This document shows, in pieces, positions 27,698 through 35,613 of a stretch of DNA of 64,000 nt (position 1 is its first letter; every line of letters begins with the position of its first letter). The stretch covers positions 2,979,693 to 3,043,692 of the forward strand of contig NZ_SDHX01000001.1 of assembly GCF_004118375.1 (NCBI RefSeq), written 5' to 3'. The notes under the pieces are model-generated. The model was not told the origin of the DNA. It saw only the letters and a list, made by a program, of their open reading frames with translations, and searched no databases. The DNA is from Oleiharenicola lentus. GTDB lineage: Bacteria; Verrucomicrobiota; Verrucomicrobiia; Opitutales; Opitutaceae. The position numbers and the translations under genes are program-made.

Positions 27698-28582
27698 CTA
27701 TTTCCCGATCACCACCCCAACACTCAGCAGCACACCAAACAGCGCCAAATATCCTGCCGTGCGAGCGAGCAGCGCGATCTGCTCTTTCGGATCGCACGAT
27801 GCCATGAGCCGGTGCGTGAGGCGCATAGCCATCATGGTCAGCACGAGCGGCAGCAACACCGGCCAGCGATAGCCGCCGGTCACAATCAGCGCCACCGGAC
27901 ACAGCAGCGCCACGAGGTGCGACAACCCGTATTGCCACACGGCGAACTTTCGCCCGAAGCGCACCACGAGCGTTTTCTTGCCCACCCGGGCATCGGTCTC
28001 GGCGTCGCGATAATTGTTCGCCACGAGGATATTTGCCGCCAGCAGCCCGATGGCCGCAGCGCACGAAATCACATCGGGCGACACGTAACCGGCCTGCACG
28101 TAGAATGTGGCGCACACCGCCACCAAGCCGAAGAAGATGAACACGAATACGTCGCCCAGCCCGTTGTAGCCCAGCGGAAACGGTCCGCCGGTGTAGGCGA
28201 TCGCGCACACGATGCTCACGATGCCGATGGGCAGCAGCACCCACCCGCCCTCGCGCACCAGCAGCAAGCCCACCGCAAAAGCCACACCCAACACCAGCCA
28301 CGTCGCCGCCAGCATCGTGCGGGGTGCGATCAAACCGGCGGCGACTGCGCGCCGCGGCCCGACGCGCGCGGGCGTGTCGGCGCCCTGCACGAAATCGAAG
28401 TAGTCGTTGGCAAAGTTCGTGCCGATCTGCACGAGCAGCGCAAAGGCCAGACAGATGGCCGCACTGCCATAATCCGCCGCGCCATGCGCCGCCGCCAGCG
28501 CCGTGCCGACCATGACGGGGATCACCGCGGCGGGCAGGGTCTTGGGACGTGAGGCTTCGAGCCAGTGACGGACGGAGAACAT
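27698..28582 (-). CDS. menA: 1,4-dihydroxy-2-naphthoate polyprenyltransferase
   Basis: Attaches the prenyl tail in menaquinone synthesis; UbiA superfamily, inner membrane. 294 residues with about 8-9 helices. The N-terminal RPKTLPAAVIPV block is typical of MenA. The first Asp motif is NFANDYFDFVQGAD (N-D-x-x-D), and the second is NNYRDAETDARVGKKTLVV (D-x-x-x-D). It is the last gene of the acyP-ATPase-permease-TPR-menA run, with 12 bp after the TPR gene. No other men gene is in the window. Confidence 0.9.
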   Translation of the reverse strand: MFSVRHWLEASRPKTLPAAVIPVMVGTALAAAHGAADYGSAAICLAFALLVQIGTNFANDYFDFVQGADTPARVGPRRAVAAGLIAPRTMLAATWLVLGVAFAVGLLLVREGGWVLLPIGIVSIVCAIAYTGGPFPLGYNGLGDVFVFIFFGLVAVCATFYVQAGYVSPDVISCAAAIGLLAANILVANNYRDAETDARVGKKTLVVRFGRKFAVWQYGLSHLVALLCPVALIVTGGYRWPVLLPLVLTMMAMRLTHRLMASCDPKEQIALLARTAGYLALFGVLLSVGVVIGK

Positions 28583-28594
28583 GGACCTCCAGCG

Positions 28595-29302
28595 TTAGCG
28601 GGCCCTGACCAACGCTTCAAGTTCCCTGATGCGCTGTTCCACCACGTCGCGCCGCGCCGCCGGATCGTCCGCCGGCAGTCCTGGCAACACGCTCCTCAGC
28701 CACGCCAGCGCCTCGGCCGGACGCCCCAGTTCGCGCAACAGCTCCCCATAAATCCTGGCCGCGTGATAGGGCGCGCCCGATTGCTCGGCGGCGAGCCTGA
28801 AGAGTGCGGCCGCTCCCTCCTTGTCGCCCAGCGCCCGCAGGCGGATGTTTGCCATCTCGAGATAAAACGCCGCCTTGGCCGGATGTCGCGTCACTCCGCG
28901 CTCCAAAAACGCCAGCGCCCGCCGGGCCTCCTCCGCGGCGATCCGCTCCCGCAGCAGCATGGGCGCGTCCGCCGACCGCCATGCCGGAAAATCATACGCC
29001 ATCATGCGCGCAGCGTTGAACCAGAAGTATAGCGGGCGATCATCCGACGCGACGGTCAGTTCGAGCAAGCCCAGCGTCGCCGTCTGGTCTCTCCGCTCCC
29101 AGGCAAGGTTGGCCTTGAGCCAGGCGCCTCCGGCCGCCACTGCCCGCATTCCGCCCAGCACCGCCAGCGAACCGGTGGCGCTGGCGTCGGGCGGAGGGCC
29201 CAGCCTGGCTTCCCACGGTCGCACCAGGAGCAATGTCGCCGGCAGAATAACCGCCGGCAGCCACCGCGCAAAATGTTCAGATCTCCCGGTGCCAGAAAAC
29301 AT
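28595..29302 (-). CDS. Membrane-anchored TPR-like protein of unknown function
   Basis: 235 residues. One N-terminal membrane helix (about 12-30: ARWLPAVILPATLLLVRPW), then helical pairs that resemble TPR units: 'RRALAFLERGVTRHPAKAAF', 'LRALGDKEGAAALFRLAAEQ' and 'ELLRELGRPAEALAWLRSVL'. The TPR part would face the periplasm. It overlaps the permease gene upstream by 26 bp and precedes menA by 12 bp, so it is inside the operon. It may be an accessory or assembly partner of the ABC transporter; this is inferred from position only. Confidence 0.7.
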   Translation of the reverse strand: MFSGTGRSEHFARWLPAVILPATLLLVRPWEARLGPPPDASATGSLAVLGGMRAVAAGGAWLKANLAWERRDQTATLGLLELTVASDDRPLYFWFNAARMMAYDFPAWRSADAPMLLRERIAAEEARRALAFLERGVTRHPAKAAFYLEMANIRLRALGDKEGAAALFRLAAEQSGAPYHAARIYGELLRELGRPAEALAWLRSVLPGLPADDPAARRDVVEQRIRELEALVRAR

Positions 29303-30020
29303 AGGCAGCCAGCCCGGTGAACAATCCCATGAACAACGCCCAATACCCGGTCAGCCCCAGGAGTCCCGTCAGCCCCAGTTTGGTTCCGGCGAGCAAAGGC
29401 TCGGCGTCGAACAGACCGAGATTGGGCCACAGTCGCAGCCACGACAACCAACCCTCCGCCTGCGTGAACGGCCGCAGGTGCGCCACCACCGCCAGCATCA
29501 GTCCGGCGCAGACGGCGAACAGCTCTGAGCCGGCATAACTGCACACGAGCAGGGTCATCGCCGCGACCAGTGTCAGTTTCAGCCACACCAGCGCGCAGGC
29601 CTGCAGAAAAATCGGCAATGGCACAAATGTCGCCCCGAGCTGGGCCTCGCGCACGCCGAGCATGATACCCAGCACCAAAGCCAGAGCCGCGGTGAACAGC
29701 GCCAGCAGCGCCGCCACGCCCAGCACCTTGCCGGCGAGATACTCGCCGCGTCCGACCCGGCGCGTCAGCACGACCGCCGCCAGCCCGCCGTCGAGGTCGC
29801 GATAAGTCAGATGCGCTGTGCAGAGGGCCGCCAGCAATGTGCCCAACAGGCCCATCACACCAAGGCCGAGGTCCGCGATGAACTTCAGCTCGGCCGCACC
29901 GAAATTGAAGGTCCGCAACCAGAGCGCCATCAGCACGAGTCCAGCCCCGGCCACCGACAGCAGCACTGTGAGTCTTAGGCGCAGTGCCTCGATCAGCGTT
30001 TGCGCCGCCACCTGCCGCAT
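29277..30020 (-). CDS. ABC-2-type transporter permease
   Basis: About 247 residues and six hydrophobic helices, starting MRQVAAQTLIEALRLRLTVL, then 'VLMALWLRTFNF'. The cytoplasmic-loop-like part 'VLTRRVGRGEYLAGKVLGV' is typical of ABC-2 permeases (NatB/Gld type). It pairs with the ATPase gene directly upstream. Start choice: the ATG at 30020 gives a normal N-terminus; another ATG at 30065 would overlap the ATPase end. Export substrate unknown. Confidence 0.8.
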   Translation of the reverse strand: MRQVAAQTLIEALRLRLTVLLSVAGAGLVLMALWLRTFNFGAAELKFIADLGLGVMGLLGTLLAALCTAHLTYRDLDGGLAAVVLTRRVGRGEYLAGKVLGVAALLALFTAALALVLGIMLGVREAQLGATFVPLPIFLQACALVWLKLTLVAAMTLLVCSYAGSELFAVCAGLMLAVVAHLRPFTQAEGWLSWLRLWPNLGLFDAEPLLAGTKLGLTGLLGLTGYWALFMGLFTGLAAYVFWHREI

Positions 30021-30051
30021 TCGCCTGATTCCGGTTCCAAGACGATTTTGC

Positions 30052-30822
30052 TCAGGACAGTGCATGCAGTCGCTCGAGGTAAATTTTCTCCAGGCGCGAA
30101 GTCGCCACCGGCGCGCGCTCAAAGGTCCCGAGCAATTCGCCCACCGTGCCGCTGGCCAGCAGGCGTCCCTTGCCCAGCATGGCCAGCCGGTCGCAGACAT
30201 CCTCGGCCTGCGCGAGCAGGTGCGAGGTGAACACGACCGTGCGCCCCTGCGCCGCCAGTTCGCGGATCAGCCGCACCACCGCCAGGCGTCCCTCGGGATC
30301 GAGGCCGCTGGTCGGCTCATCGAGCAGCACGATTTGCGGCTCATGCAGGACCGCCTGCGCCAGACCGAGCCGCTGCCGCATGCCCTTCGAGTAAGACGCA
30401 ATGCGCCGCCCGGCCGCATCGCCCAGGCCGGTCCACGCCAGCACCGCCTCGATCCGCGGCTCCGCCTGCACGTCCGTCAGCGAACTCAGACCGGCACAGT
30501 AGCGCAGAAACTCGCGACCGGTCTGATGCGTCGCGAACCGGACCGACTCGGGCAGGTAGCCGATCCGCGCCCGCGCCGCATCGCTGCCCGCCGGCTCCCC
30601 GAAGATCCGGCAGGAACCGGCCGAAGGCTGCAAGAGTCCCGCCAGCGCCTTCAGCGTGGTGCTCTTGCCCGAGCCGTTCGGCCCGAGCAACCCGAGCACC
30701 TGACCGGCCGGCAGCCGTAGCGAAAGCGTCTCGACCGCGTGCACCGTGCGCCCACCCCAGCCTGCCCGATAGGTTTTGCCAAAACCGTCGAGTTCGACCG
30801 CCCAGGTTGCCCCGCTTCGCAT
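30052..30822 (-). CDS. ABC transporter ATP-binding protein
   Basis: 256 residues. Walker A GPNGSGKST at about 47-55, signature YSKGMRQRLGLAQA, Walker B IVLLDEPTSGLDPEGR, H-loop 'VVFTSHLLAQAEDVCDRL'. The short C-terminal end (EKIYLERLHALS) and overall form match the CcmA/NatA group that works with ABC-2 permeases. The gene begins 2 bp after the acylphosphatase stop and leads into the permease, so the five genes acyP to menA form one run. Confidence 0.93.
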   Translation of the reverse strand: MRSGATWAVELDGFGKTYRAGWGGRTVHAVETLSLRLPAGQVLGLLGPNGSGKSTTLKALAGLLQPSAGSCRIFGEPAGSDAARARIGYLPESVRFATHQTGREFLRYCAGLSSLTDVQAEPRIEAVLAWTGLGDAAGRRIASYSKGMRQRLGLAQAVLHEPQIVLLDEPTSGLDPEGRLAVVRLIRELAAQGRTVVFTSHLLAQAEDVCDRLAMLGKGRLLASGTVGELLGTFERAPVATSRLEKIYLERLHALS

Positions 30823-30824
30823 GG

Positions 30825-31100
30825 CTAGCGGATGGTGAAGCCCGCAAATTGCGGCGAGCGCGTCGCACTCGTTTGCTCCACCTTGCGAATGTGGCCTTCC
30901 ATGCGCTCCTGCACGGCCGCGATGAAATCCTTCACTTCCTGCGCCCGGCCCTCCGCCTCCAGTTGCACGCGCCCGTCAGGCAGATTTTGCACCACACCGG
31001 AAACCTCAAACTCCTTGGCCACCTGCAGCGTCTGGTAGCGAAAGCCCACGCCCTGCACCCGGCCGCTGAAATACACGATGGTATGATAAACCCCGCTCAT
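30825..31100 (-). CDS. acyP: Acylphosphatase
   Basis: 91 residues, the normal size. Catalytic block SGRVQGVGFRYQT with R21, and V-Q-N-L-P-D-G-R-V with N39, are both intact. Splits acyl phosphates such as acetyl or carbamoyl phosphate in the cytoplasm. The ATG at 31100 (MSGVYHTIVYF) gives the standard N-terminus; an upstream start would add 8 residues. It is the first gene of the acyP-ABC-TPR-menA run, and the promoter should lie in the 200 bp up to 31299. Confidence 0.95.
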   Translation of the reverse strand: MSGVYHTIVYFSGRVQGVGFRYQTLQVAKEFEVSGVVQNLPDGRVQLEAEGRAQEVKDFIAAVQERMEGHIRKVEQTSATRSPQFAGFTIR

Positions 31101-31299
31101 GCAGGCAGAAGAACCGCGCGTCACCGGACTGACAACACCCAGTTATGACCTTATTTCAGGCTGTTCCGCGTCGGTGGTCGCGGTCGCGGCGAGGGGGAAA
31201 AGCGCGAAGCGTCAGGCGCGGACAAACGGCGGTCTTTTTATTTGCGTGAAGGCACCCGGCACACATTGTGCAGGGCAACGCCGCAAGGCGCTTCCTTAC

Positions 31300-31983
31300 A
31301 TGACCAATCCTGAATCCGACGGGCTGTTCGACAACGACTGGGACGACTGCGGAGAACTTTCCTGGACCGAGGCTGACTGGCAGAAATACCTCGCGAACCA
31401 AGAGACGGCGGTCCGCGACTACATCAAGTACTACGACCAGTTGCCCGCCTCCATGGACCGGATTGACGAGGCTGCCCGCCGCATGGGCTGGGAGTTGGCG
31501 GCTGACGAAACCCCCGAGGCGCTGGAAGAGGATGAAATCGACCTTGATGCCACCAACGAGATATTCGACGGGCCGTGGGATCCCTACACGCTGCATCGCA
31601 ACCCGGTTTATATCTCCTCGCGCGCCCTTTACCTGAGTCTGATCGCCCACTGGGAGCGCGTGGCCGCACAACCCGGCCGGGTGCCGCCCGCACTCGGCAT
31701 CACGCTGCAGGCCCTCCTCTACCGTGGTCACGAGCAGGCGCTCCAAGCCGTTCAGGCGCTGGAAATGGGCGACTATACGCTCGCCGTCGTGCTCTTCAAA
31801 CGCGCCCTCCAGGAGCTGAACCTGACGCTGGCCCGGCTGAACGAGCCGGACGCCGGTGCCACGCCTCTGGCCCTGCGCTACAAGGAATACGCCACCCCGC
31901 GACTCTTCGACCTGCGCGAGATCTGGCTGCGCGTCATGAACGAGTGCCGCCAGAACCACGGCGGATCAATCCAGCCGGAGTGA
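31300..31983 (+). CDS. Hypothetical acidic protein, 227 aa
   Basis: Starts MTNPESDGLFDNDWDDCGEL and is rich in Asp, Glu and Trp in its first 90 residues ('SWTEADWQKYLANQETAVRD'). The second half is helical: 'YISSRALYLSLIAHWERVAA', 'LGITLQALLYRGHEQALQAV', 'LEMGDYTLAVVLFKRALQEL'. No signal peptide or membrane span. The helical half resembles repeat-type proteins but no known family is clear. It is divergent from acyP and ends 24 bp before a strong terminator, so it is probably a single-gene transcript. Confidence 0.7.
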   Translation: MTNPESDGLFDNDWDDCGELSWTEADWQKYLANQETAVRDYIKYYDQLPASMDRIDEAARRMGWELAADETPEALEEDEIDLDATNEIFDGPWDPYTLHRNPVYISSRALYLSLIAHWERVAAQPGRVPPALGITLQALLYRGHEQALQAVQALEMGDYTLAVVLFKRALQELNLTLARLNEPDAGATPLALRYKEYATPRLFDLREIWLRVMNECRQNHGGSIQPE

Positions 31984-32006
31984 GTCGGAGCAGCCGATCC
32001 GATCCA

Positions 32007-32037
32007 GGGGCGCACATCGGGTGCGCCCTTTTTGTTT
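32007..32037 (+). terminator. Intrinsic terminator after the 227-aa gene
   Basis: Perfect 8-bp stem GGGCGCAC / GTGCGCCC with a loop of about 5 nt, followed by TTTTTGTTTT. Confidence 0.88.
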
Positions 32038-32052
32038 TATGCCCGTCCGCGT

Positions 32053-32130
32053 TTCATTCTGAGCGCAGCGAAGAATCCAGTGATTCGCGACGGCGAATTT
32101 CCCTTGAATCCTTCGCTCCGCTCAGGATGA
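32053..32130. repeat. Imperfect palindrome of the 'TCATTCTGAGCGCAGCGAAG' type
   Basis: Left arm 32053-32077 begins TCATTCTGAGCGCAGCGAAG. The right arm, read on the other strand from 32130, begins TCATCCTGAGCGGAGCGAAG. The arms agree at roughly 22 of 25 positions around a centre of about 28 nt. The same word is known as a common intergenic repeat in many unrelated bacteria. It lies between the 227-aa gene terminator and the uvrB stop and may also end uvrB transcription. Confidence 0.85.
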
Positions 32131-32139
32131 CAGAATAGG

Positions 32140-34158
32140 TTACTTGGCCTTCTTCTTCCCTTTCCGTCCGTAAGCTGCCGGCTTGGCGCCGAGTTTCTTG
32201 TAGTCGCCGGTCTTCAGCGCGTTGATCTGGTCGCGCAGCAGGGCGGCACGTTCGAACTCCAGTTTGCCGGCGGCGACCTGCATGTCGTCTTCCAGTTCGG
32301 CGATCACGGCTTTCACGTCGTCGGCAGACTCGGCGACCGCGGCCTCGTCGTCTCGGTCCTTGCCGTCATACATGCGCAAGCTGGCCTGCACGCCGCGCTT
32401 CACGCTGCGCGGGGTGATGCCGTGCTCGCGGTTGTAGGCGAGCTGCTTCTCCCGGCGGCGGGCCACCTCGTCCATCGTGCTGCGGATGGATTCGGTGATG
32501 TTGTCGGCGTAGAAGATGACGCGTCCCTTCTCGTGGCGCGCCGCGCGCCCGGCCGTCTGCATGAGGCTGGTGGCGCTGCGGAGAAATCCCTCCTTGTCGG
32601 CGTCGAGCACGGCTACCAGCGCCACCTCGGGCAGGTCGAGGCCCTCGCGCAGGAGATTGATGCCGATCAGCACGTCAAAATTGCCCCGGCGCAGGTTGCG
32701 GAGGATCTCGACGCGCTCGAGGGCGTCGATGTCGGAATGCAGGTATTCGACGCGGATCTTCGAATCGCGCATGTAGGAGGTGAGGTCCTCGGAGAGGCGC
32801 TTGGTCAGTGTGGTCACGAGCACGCGCTCGCCGGCCTCCACGGCCTTGCGCACCTCGCCGATCAGGTCCTCGACCTGTCCCTTGGTCGGACGCAGCGTGA
32901 TCTGAGGGTCCACGAGACCCGTCGGACGGATGACCTGCTCCGCGATAACGGTTGAGAGTTTCAGCTCGAACGGCGCCGGGGTGGCCGAGACGTAGAGCGT
33001 CTGACCGGTGATGGACTGGAACTCGGCGAAACTCTGCGGCCGGTTGTCGAGGGCCGAGGGCAGGCGGAAGCCGAAATTAACCAGCGTGGATTTGCGCGCC
33101 AGGTCGCCGTTATACATGCCGCCAATCTGGGGAATGGAAACGTGGCTCTCGTCCACCAGCGTAAGGAAGTCCTTGGGAAAGAAATCCACGAGGCAGAACG
33201 GCCGGTCCCCGAGCTTCCGGCCGGTGAGGTGCAGCGAGTAGTTTTCGATGCCGCTGCAAAAACCCATTTCCTGGAGCATCTCGAGATCGTAGGTCGTGCG
33301 CATGCGCACGCGCTGGGCTTCGAGATACTTCTGCTCCTTCTCGAAGAAGGCCACGCGCTCCTCCAACTCGGCCTTGATGCGCCCGATGGCGACGTCGAGC
33401 TTGCCGCGCGACGTCACGTATTGGTTGGCCGGGTAGAGCTCGAAGCGGTCGATCTTGCGGATCACCGCCCCGCTGACCGACTCAAATTCCGTGAGTGAAT
33501 CGATCTCATCGCCGAAAAACTCCACGCGCAGACCGTGCTCCAGGTAAGCGGGCATCACATCCACCGTGTCGCCGCGCACGCGGAAGGCGCCACGCTTCAG
33601 GTCGTAGTCGTTGCGCTCATAGAGGTTGTCCACGAGGCGCTCCAGGAACTTGTTGCGGTTCAGCGTGGCGCCGCGTTCCAGCACGATGCGCATGGAGAAA
33701 AACTCCTCGGGCGAGCCGAGGCCGTAGATGCAGGACACGCTGGCGACCACGATCACGTCGCGCCGGCTCACGAGCGAACTGGTCGTGGCGATGCGCAGGC
33801 GCTCGATCTCCTCGTTGATGGAGGAATCCTTCTCGATGAAGGTGTCGCTCGACGGCACGTAGGCCTCGGGCTGGTAGTAGTCGTAGTAGCTGACAAAGTA
33901 TTCGACCGCGTTCTCCGGGAAGAAGGCCTTGAACTCCGAGTAGAGCTGCGCCGCGAGCGTCTTGTTGTGCGAGATGATCAGCGCCGGCCGGTCCAGCTGC
34001 GCGATGACGTTGGCCATCGTGAAGGTCTTGCCCGAGCCCGTGACGCCGAGGAGCGTCTGATGGCGGTTGCCCGCGCGGAGCGAATCCACCAGCGCCTGGA
34101 TGGCCTGGGGCTGGTCGCCGGTGGGCTGGTATTCCGCATGGAGTTTGAACAGGGGCAT
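32140..34158 (-). CDS. uvrB: Excinuclease ABC subunit B
   Basis: Damage-verifying helicase of nucleotide excision repair. 672 residues, the normal length. Walker A GVTGSGKTFTMANVI, the beta-hairpin block 'YYDYYQPEAYVPSSDTFIEK', and 'LLREGLDLPEVALVAVLDAD' (motifs V/VI region) are intact. The UVR domain for UvrC contact is near the end (AVIAELEDDMQVAAGKLEFE). A Lys-rich tail GRKGKKKAK closes it. The ATG at 34158 (MPLFKLHAEYQPTGDQPQAI) matches the family. Divergent from gdhA with about 170 bp between. Confidence 0.97.
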   Translation of the reverse strand: MPLFKLHAEYQPTGDQPQAIQALVDSLRAGNRHQTLLGVTGSGKTFTMANVIAQLDRPALIISHNKTLAAQLYSEFKAFFPENAVEYFVSYYDYYQPEAYVPSSDTFIEKDSSINEEIERLRIATTSSLVSRRDVIVVASVSCIYGLGSPEEFFSMRIVLERGATLNRNKFLERLVDNLYERNDYDLKRGAFRVRGDTVDVMPAYLEHGLRVEFFGDEIDSLTEFESVSGAVIRKIDRFELYPANQYVTSRGKLDVAIGRIKAELEERVAFFEKEQKYLEAQRVRMRTTYDLEMLQEMGFCSGIENYSLHLTGRKLGDRPFCLVDFFPKDFLTLVDESHVSIPQIGGMYNGDLARKSTLVNFGFRLPSALDNRPQSFAEFQSITGQTLYVSATPAPFELKLSTVIAEQVIRPTGLVDPQITLRPTKGQVEDLIGEVRKAVEAGERVLVTTLTKRLSEDLTSYMRDSKIRVEYLHSDIDALERVEILRNLRRGNFDVLIGINLLREGLDLPEVALVAVLDADKEGFLRSATSLMQTAGRAARHEKGRVIFYADNITESIRSTMDEVARRREKQLAYNREHGITPRSVKRGVQASLRMYDGKDRDDEAAVAESADDVKAVIAELEDDMQVAAGKLEFERAALLRDQINALKTGDYKKLGAKPAAYGRKGKKKAK

Positions 34159-34331
34159 AACCGGAGAATCTGAGTCAGAATCGGGCAAAAGGCTAACACG
34201 AGCCACTGTCAGCCCTGTGTCAGGAGCCGAAGCTTTGCGCACCACCGTTCAGGCCGAAAGCAAATTGCTTATGACACTAAATCTACCAAGCTGGGCGCCT
34301 AACAAACCGGGCCCCTCCGGCCCCTACCCCA

Positions 34332-35600
34332 ATGTCACTCGAGAGCACCGTCTATCAATCCACTGTCTTCCAACAGGCCTGCCGGCAGTTCGATATCGCC
34401 GCCGACATCCTCCAAATGGACGCCTCCGTCCGGGAGCGCACCAAGCGCCCCCGCCGCTGCGTGATCGTCTCCATGCCCGTGCGCATGGACGACGGCCGCG
34501 TCGAGATCTTCGAGGGTTACCGCGTGCAGCACAACCTCTCCACCGGCCCGGCCAAGGGCGGCATCCGCTTTCACCACGACGTCACGCTCGGCGAGGTCGC
34601 CGCGCTGGCCATGTGGATGAGCTGGAAGTGCTCGCTCGCCGGCCTGCCCTACGGCGGCGCCAAGGGCGGCGTGATCGTGGACACGCGCAAGCTGTCCACG
34701 ACGGAACTCGAGCGACTCTCCCGCCGTTACATGCAGGAAATACTGCCCTTCATCGGACCCAACGTGGACATCCCCGCGCCCGACGTCGGCACCAACGAAC
34801 AGGTCATGGCCTGGATGATGGACACCTATTCGAACCACAAGGGCCACTTCGACCCGGGCGTCATCACCGGCAAACCCATCGTCCTCGGCGGCTCGCTCGG
34901 CCGCCGCGAGGCCACCGGCGAAGGCGTGGCGTGGTTCGTGAAATCCTACCTCCAGGACCTCGGCATCGAACCCGAGAAGACGACCGTGGCCATCCAGGGC
35001 TTCGGCAACGTCGGCAGCGAGGCCGGCCATGCACTCTATCACTGGGGCGCCGAAGTCATCGCCATCTCCGACTACACCGGCGGCGTCTACAACGCCAAGG
35101 GCCTCGACCTGAAGGCCGCCCAAGCCTGGGTGGCGCAGCATAAGACTCTCCAAGGCTTCCCCGGCGGCGAACCGATCACGAACGAACAGCTCATGGAGCT
35201 GGAATGCACCGTGCTTATCCCGGCCGCGCTGGAGCGCGTCATCACCGAACAGAACGCCGGCAAACTGCGCTGCCGCGTGCTCGCCGAGGGCGCGAACGGC
35301 CCGACCACCAACAAAGCCGACGAGATTCTCGCCCAGCGCGGCGACATTGAGATCATCCCCGACGTGCTCTGCAACTCCGGCGGCGTGATCGTTTCCTATT
35401 TCGAGTGGCTGCAGAACCAGCAGAACTACTATTGGACGAAGAACGAAGTCTTCGACAAACTCTACCGCATGCTCGCCAAGGCGAAGGCGTCGGTCGAGGA
35501 GACGAAAAAGAAATATAACTGCTCCCGGCGCACCGCCGCCCTCCTTCTCGGCATCAGCCGCGTCGCGGAGGCGAAGTCCAAGCGAGGCCTGTTCCCGTGA
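34332..35600 (+). CDS. gdhA: Glu/Leu/Phe/Val dehydrogenase (glutamate dehydrogenase type)
   Basis: 422 residues. Interconverts glutamate with 2-oxoglutarate and ammonia using NAD(P). Substrate blocks GPAKGGIRFHHDVTLGEVAA and LPYGGAKGGVIVD (catalytic Lys) are present; the dinucleotide fold is 'VAIQGFGNVGSEAGHAL'. 'NVDIPAPDVGTNEQVMAWMMDTY' is the standard domain-I block. Cofactor preference was not determined. Specificity for glutamate over other amino acids is inferred from length and general similarity. It is convergent with the antiporter-like gene. Confidence 0.92.
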   Translation: MSLESTVYQSTVFQQACRQFDIAADILQMDASVRERTKRPRRCVIVSMPVRMDDGRVEIFEGYRVQHNLSTGPAKGGIRFHHDVTLGEVAALAMWMSWKCSLAGLPYGGAKGGVIVDTRKLSTTELERLSRRYMQEILPFIGPNVDIPAPDVGTNEQVMAWMMDTYSNHKGHFDPGVITGKPIVLGGSLGRREATGEGVAWFVKSYLQDLGIEPEKTTVAIQGFGNVGSEAGHALYHWGAEVIAISDYTGGVYNAKGLDLKAAQAWVAQHKTLQGFPGGEPITNEQLMELECTVLIPAALERVITEQNAGKLRCRVLAEGANGPTTNKADEILAQRGDIEIIPDVLCNSGGVIVSYFEWLQNQQNYYWTKNEVFDKLYRMLAKAKASVEETKKKYNCSRRTAALLLGISRVAEAKSKRGLFP

Positions 35601-35613
35601 GTCGGAAGCCCCC

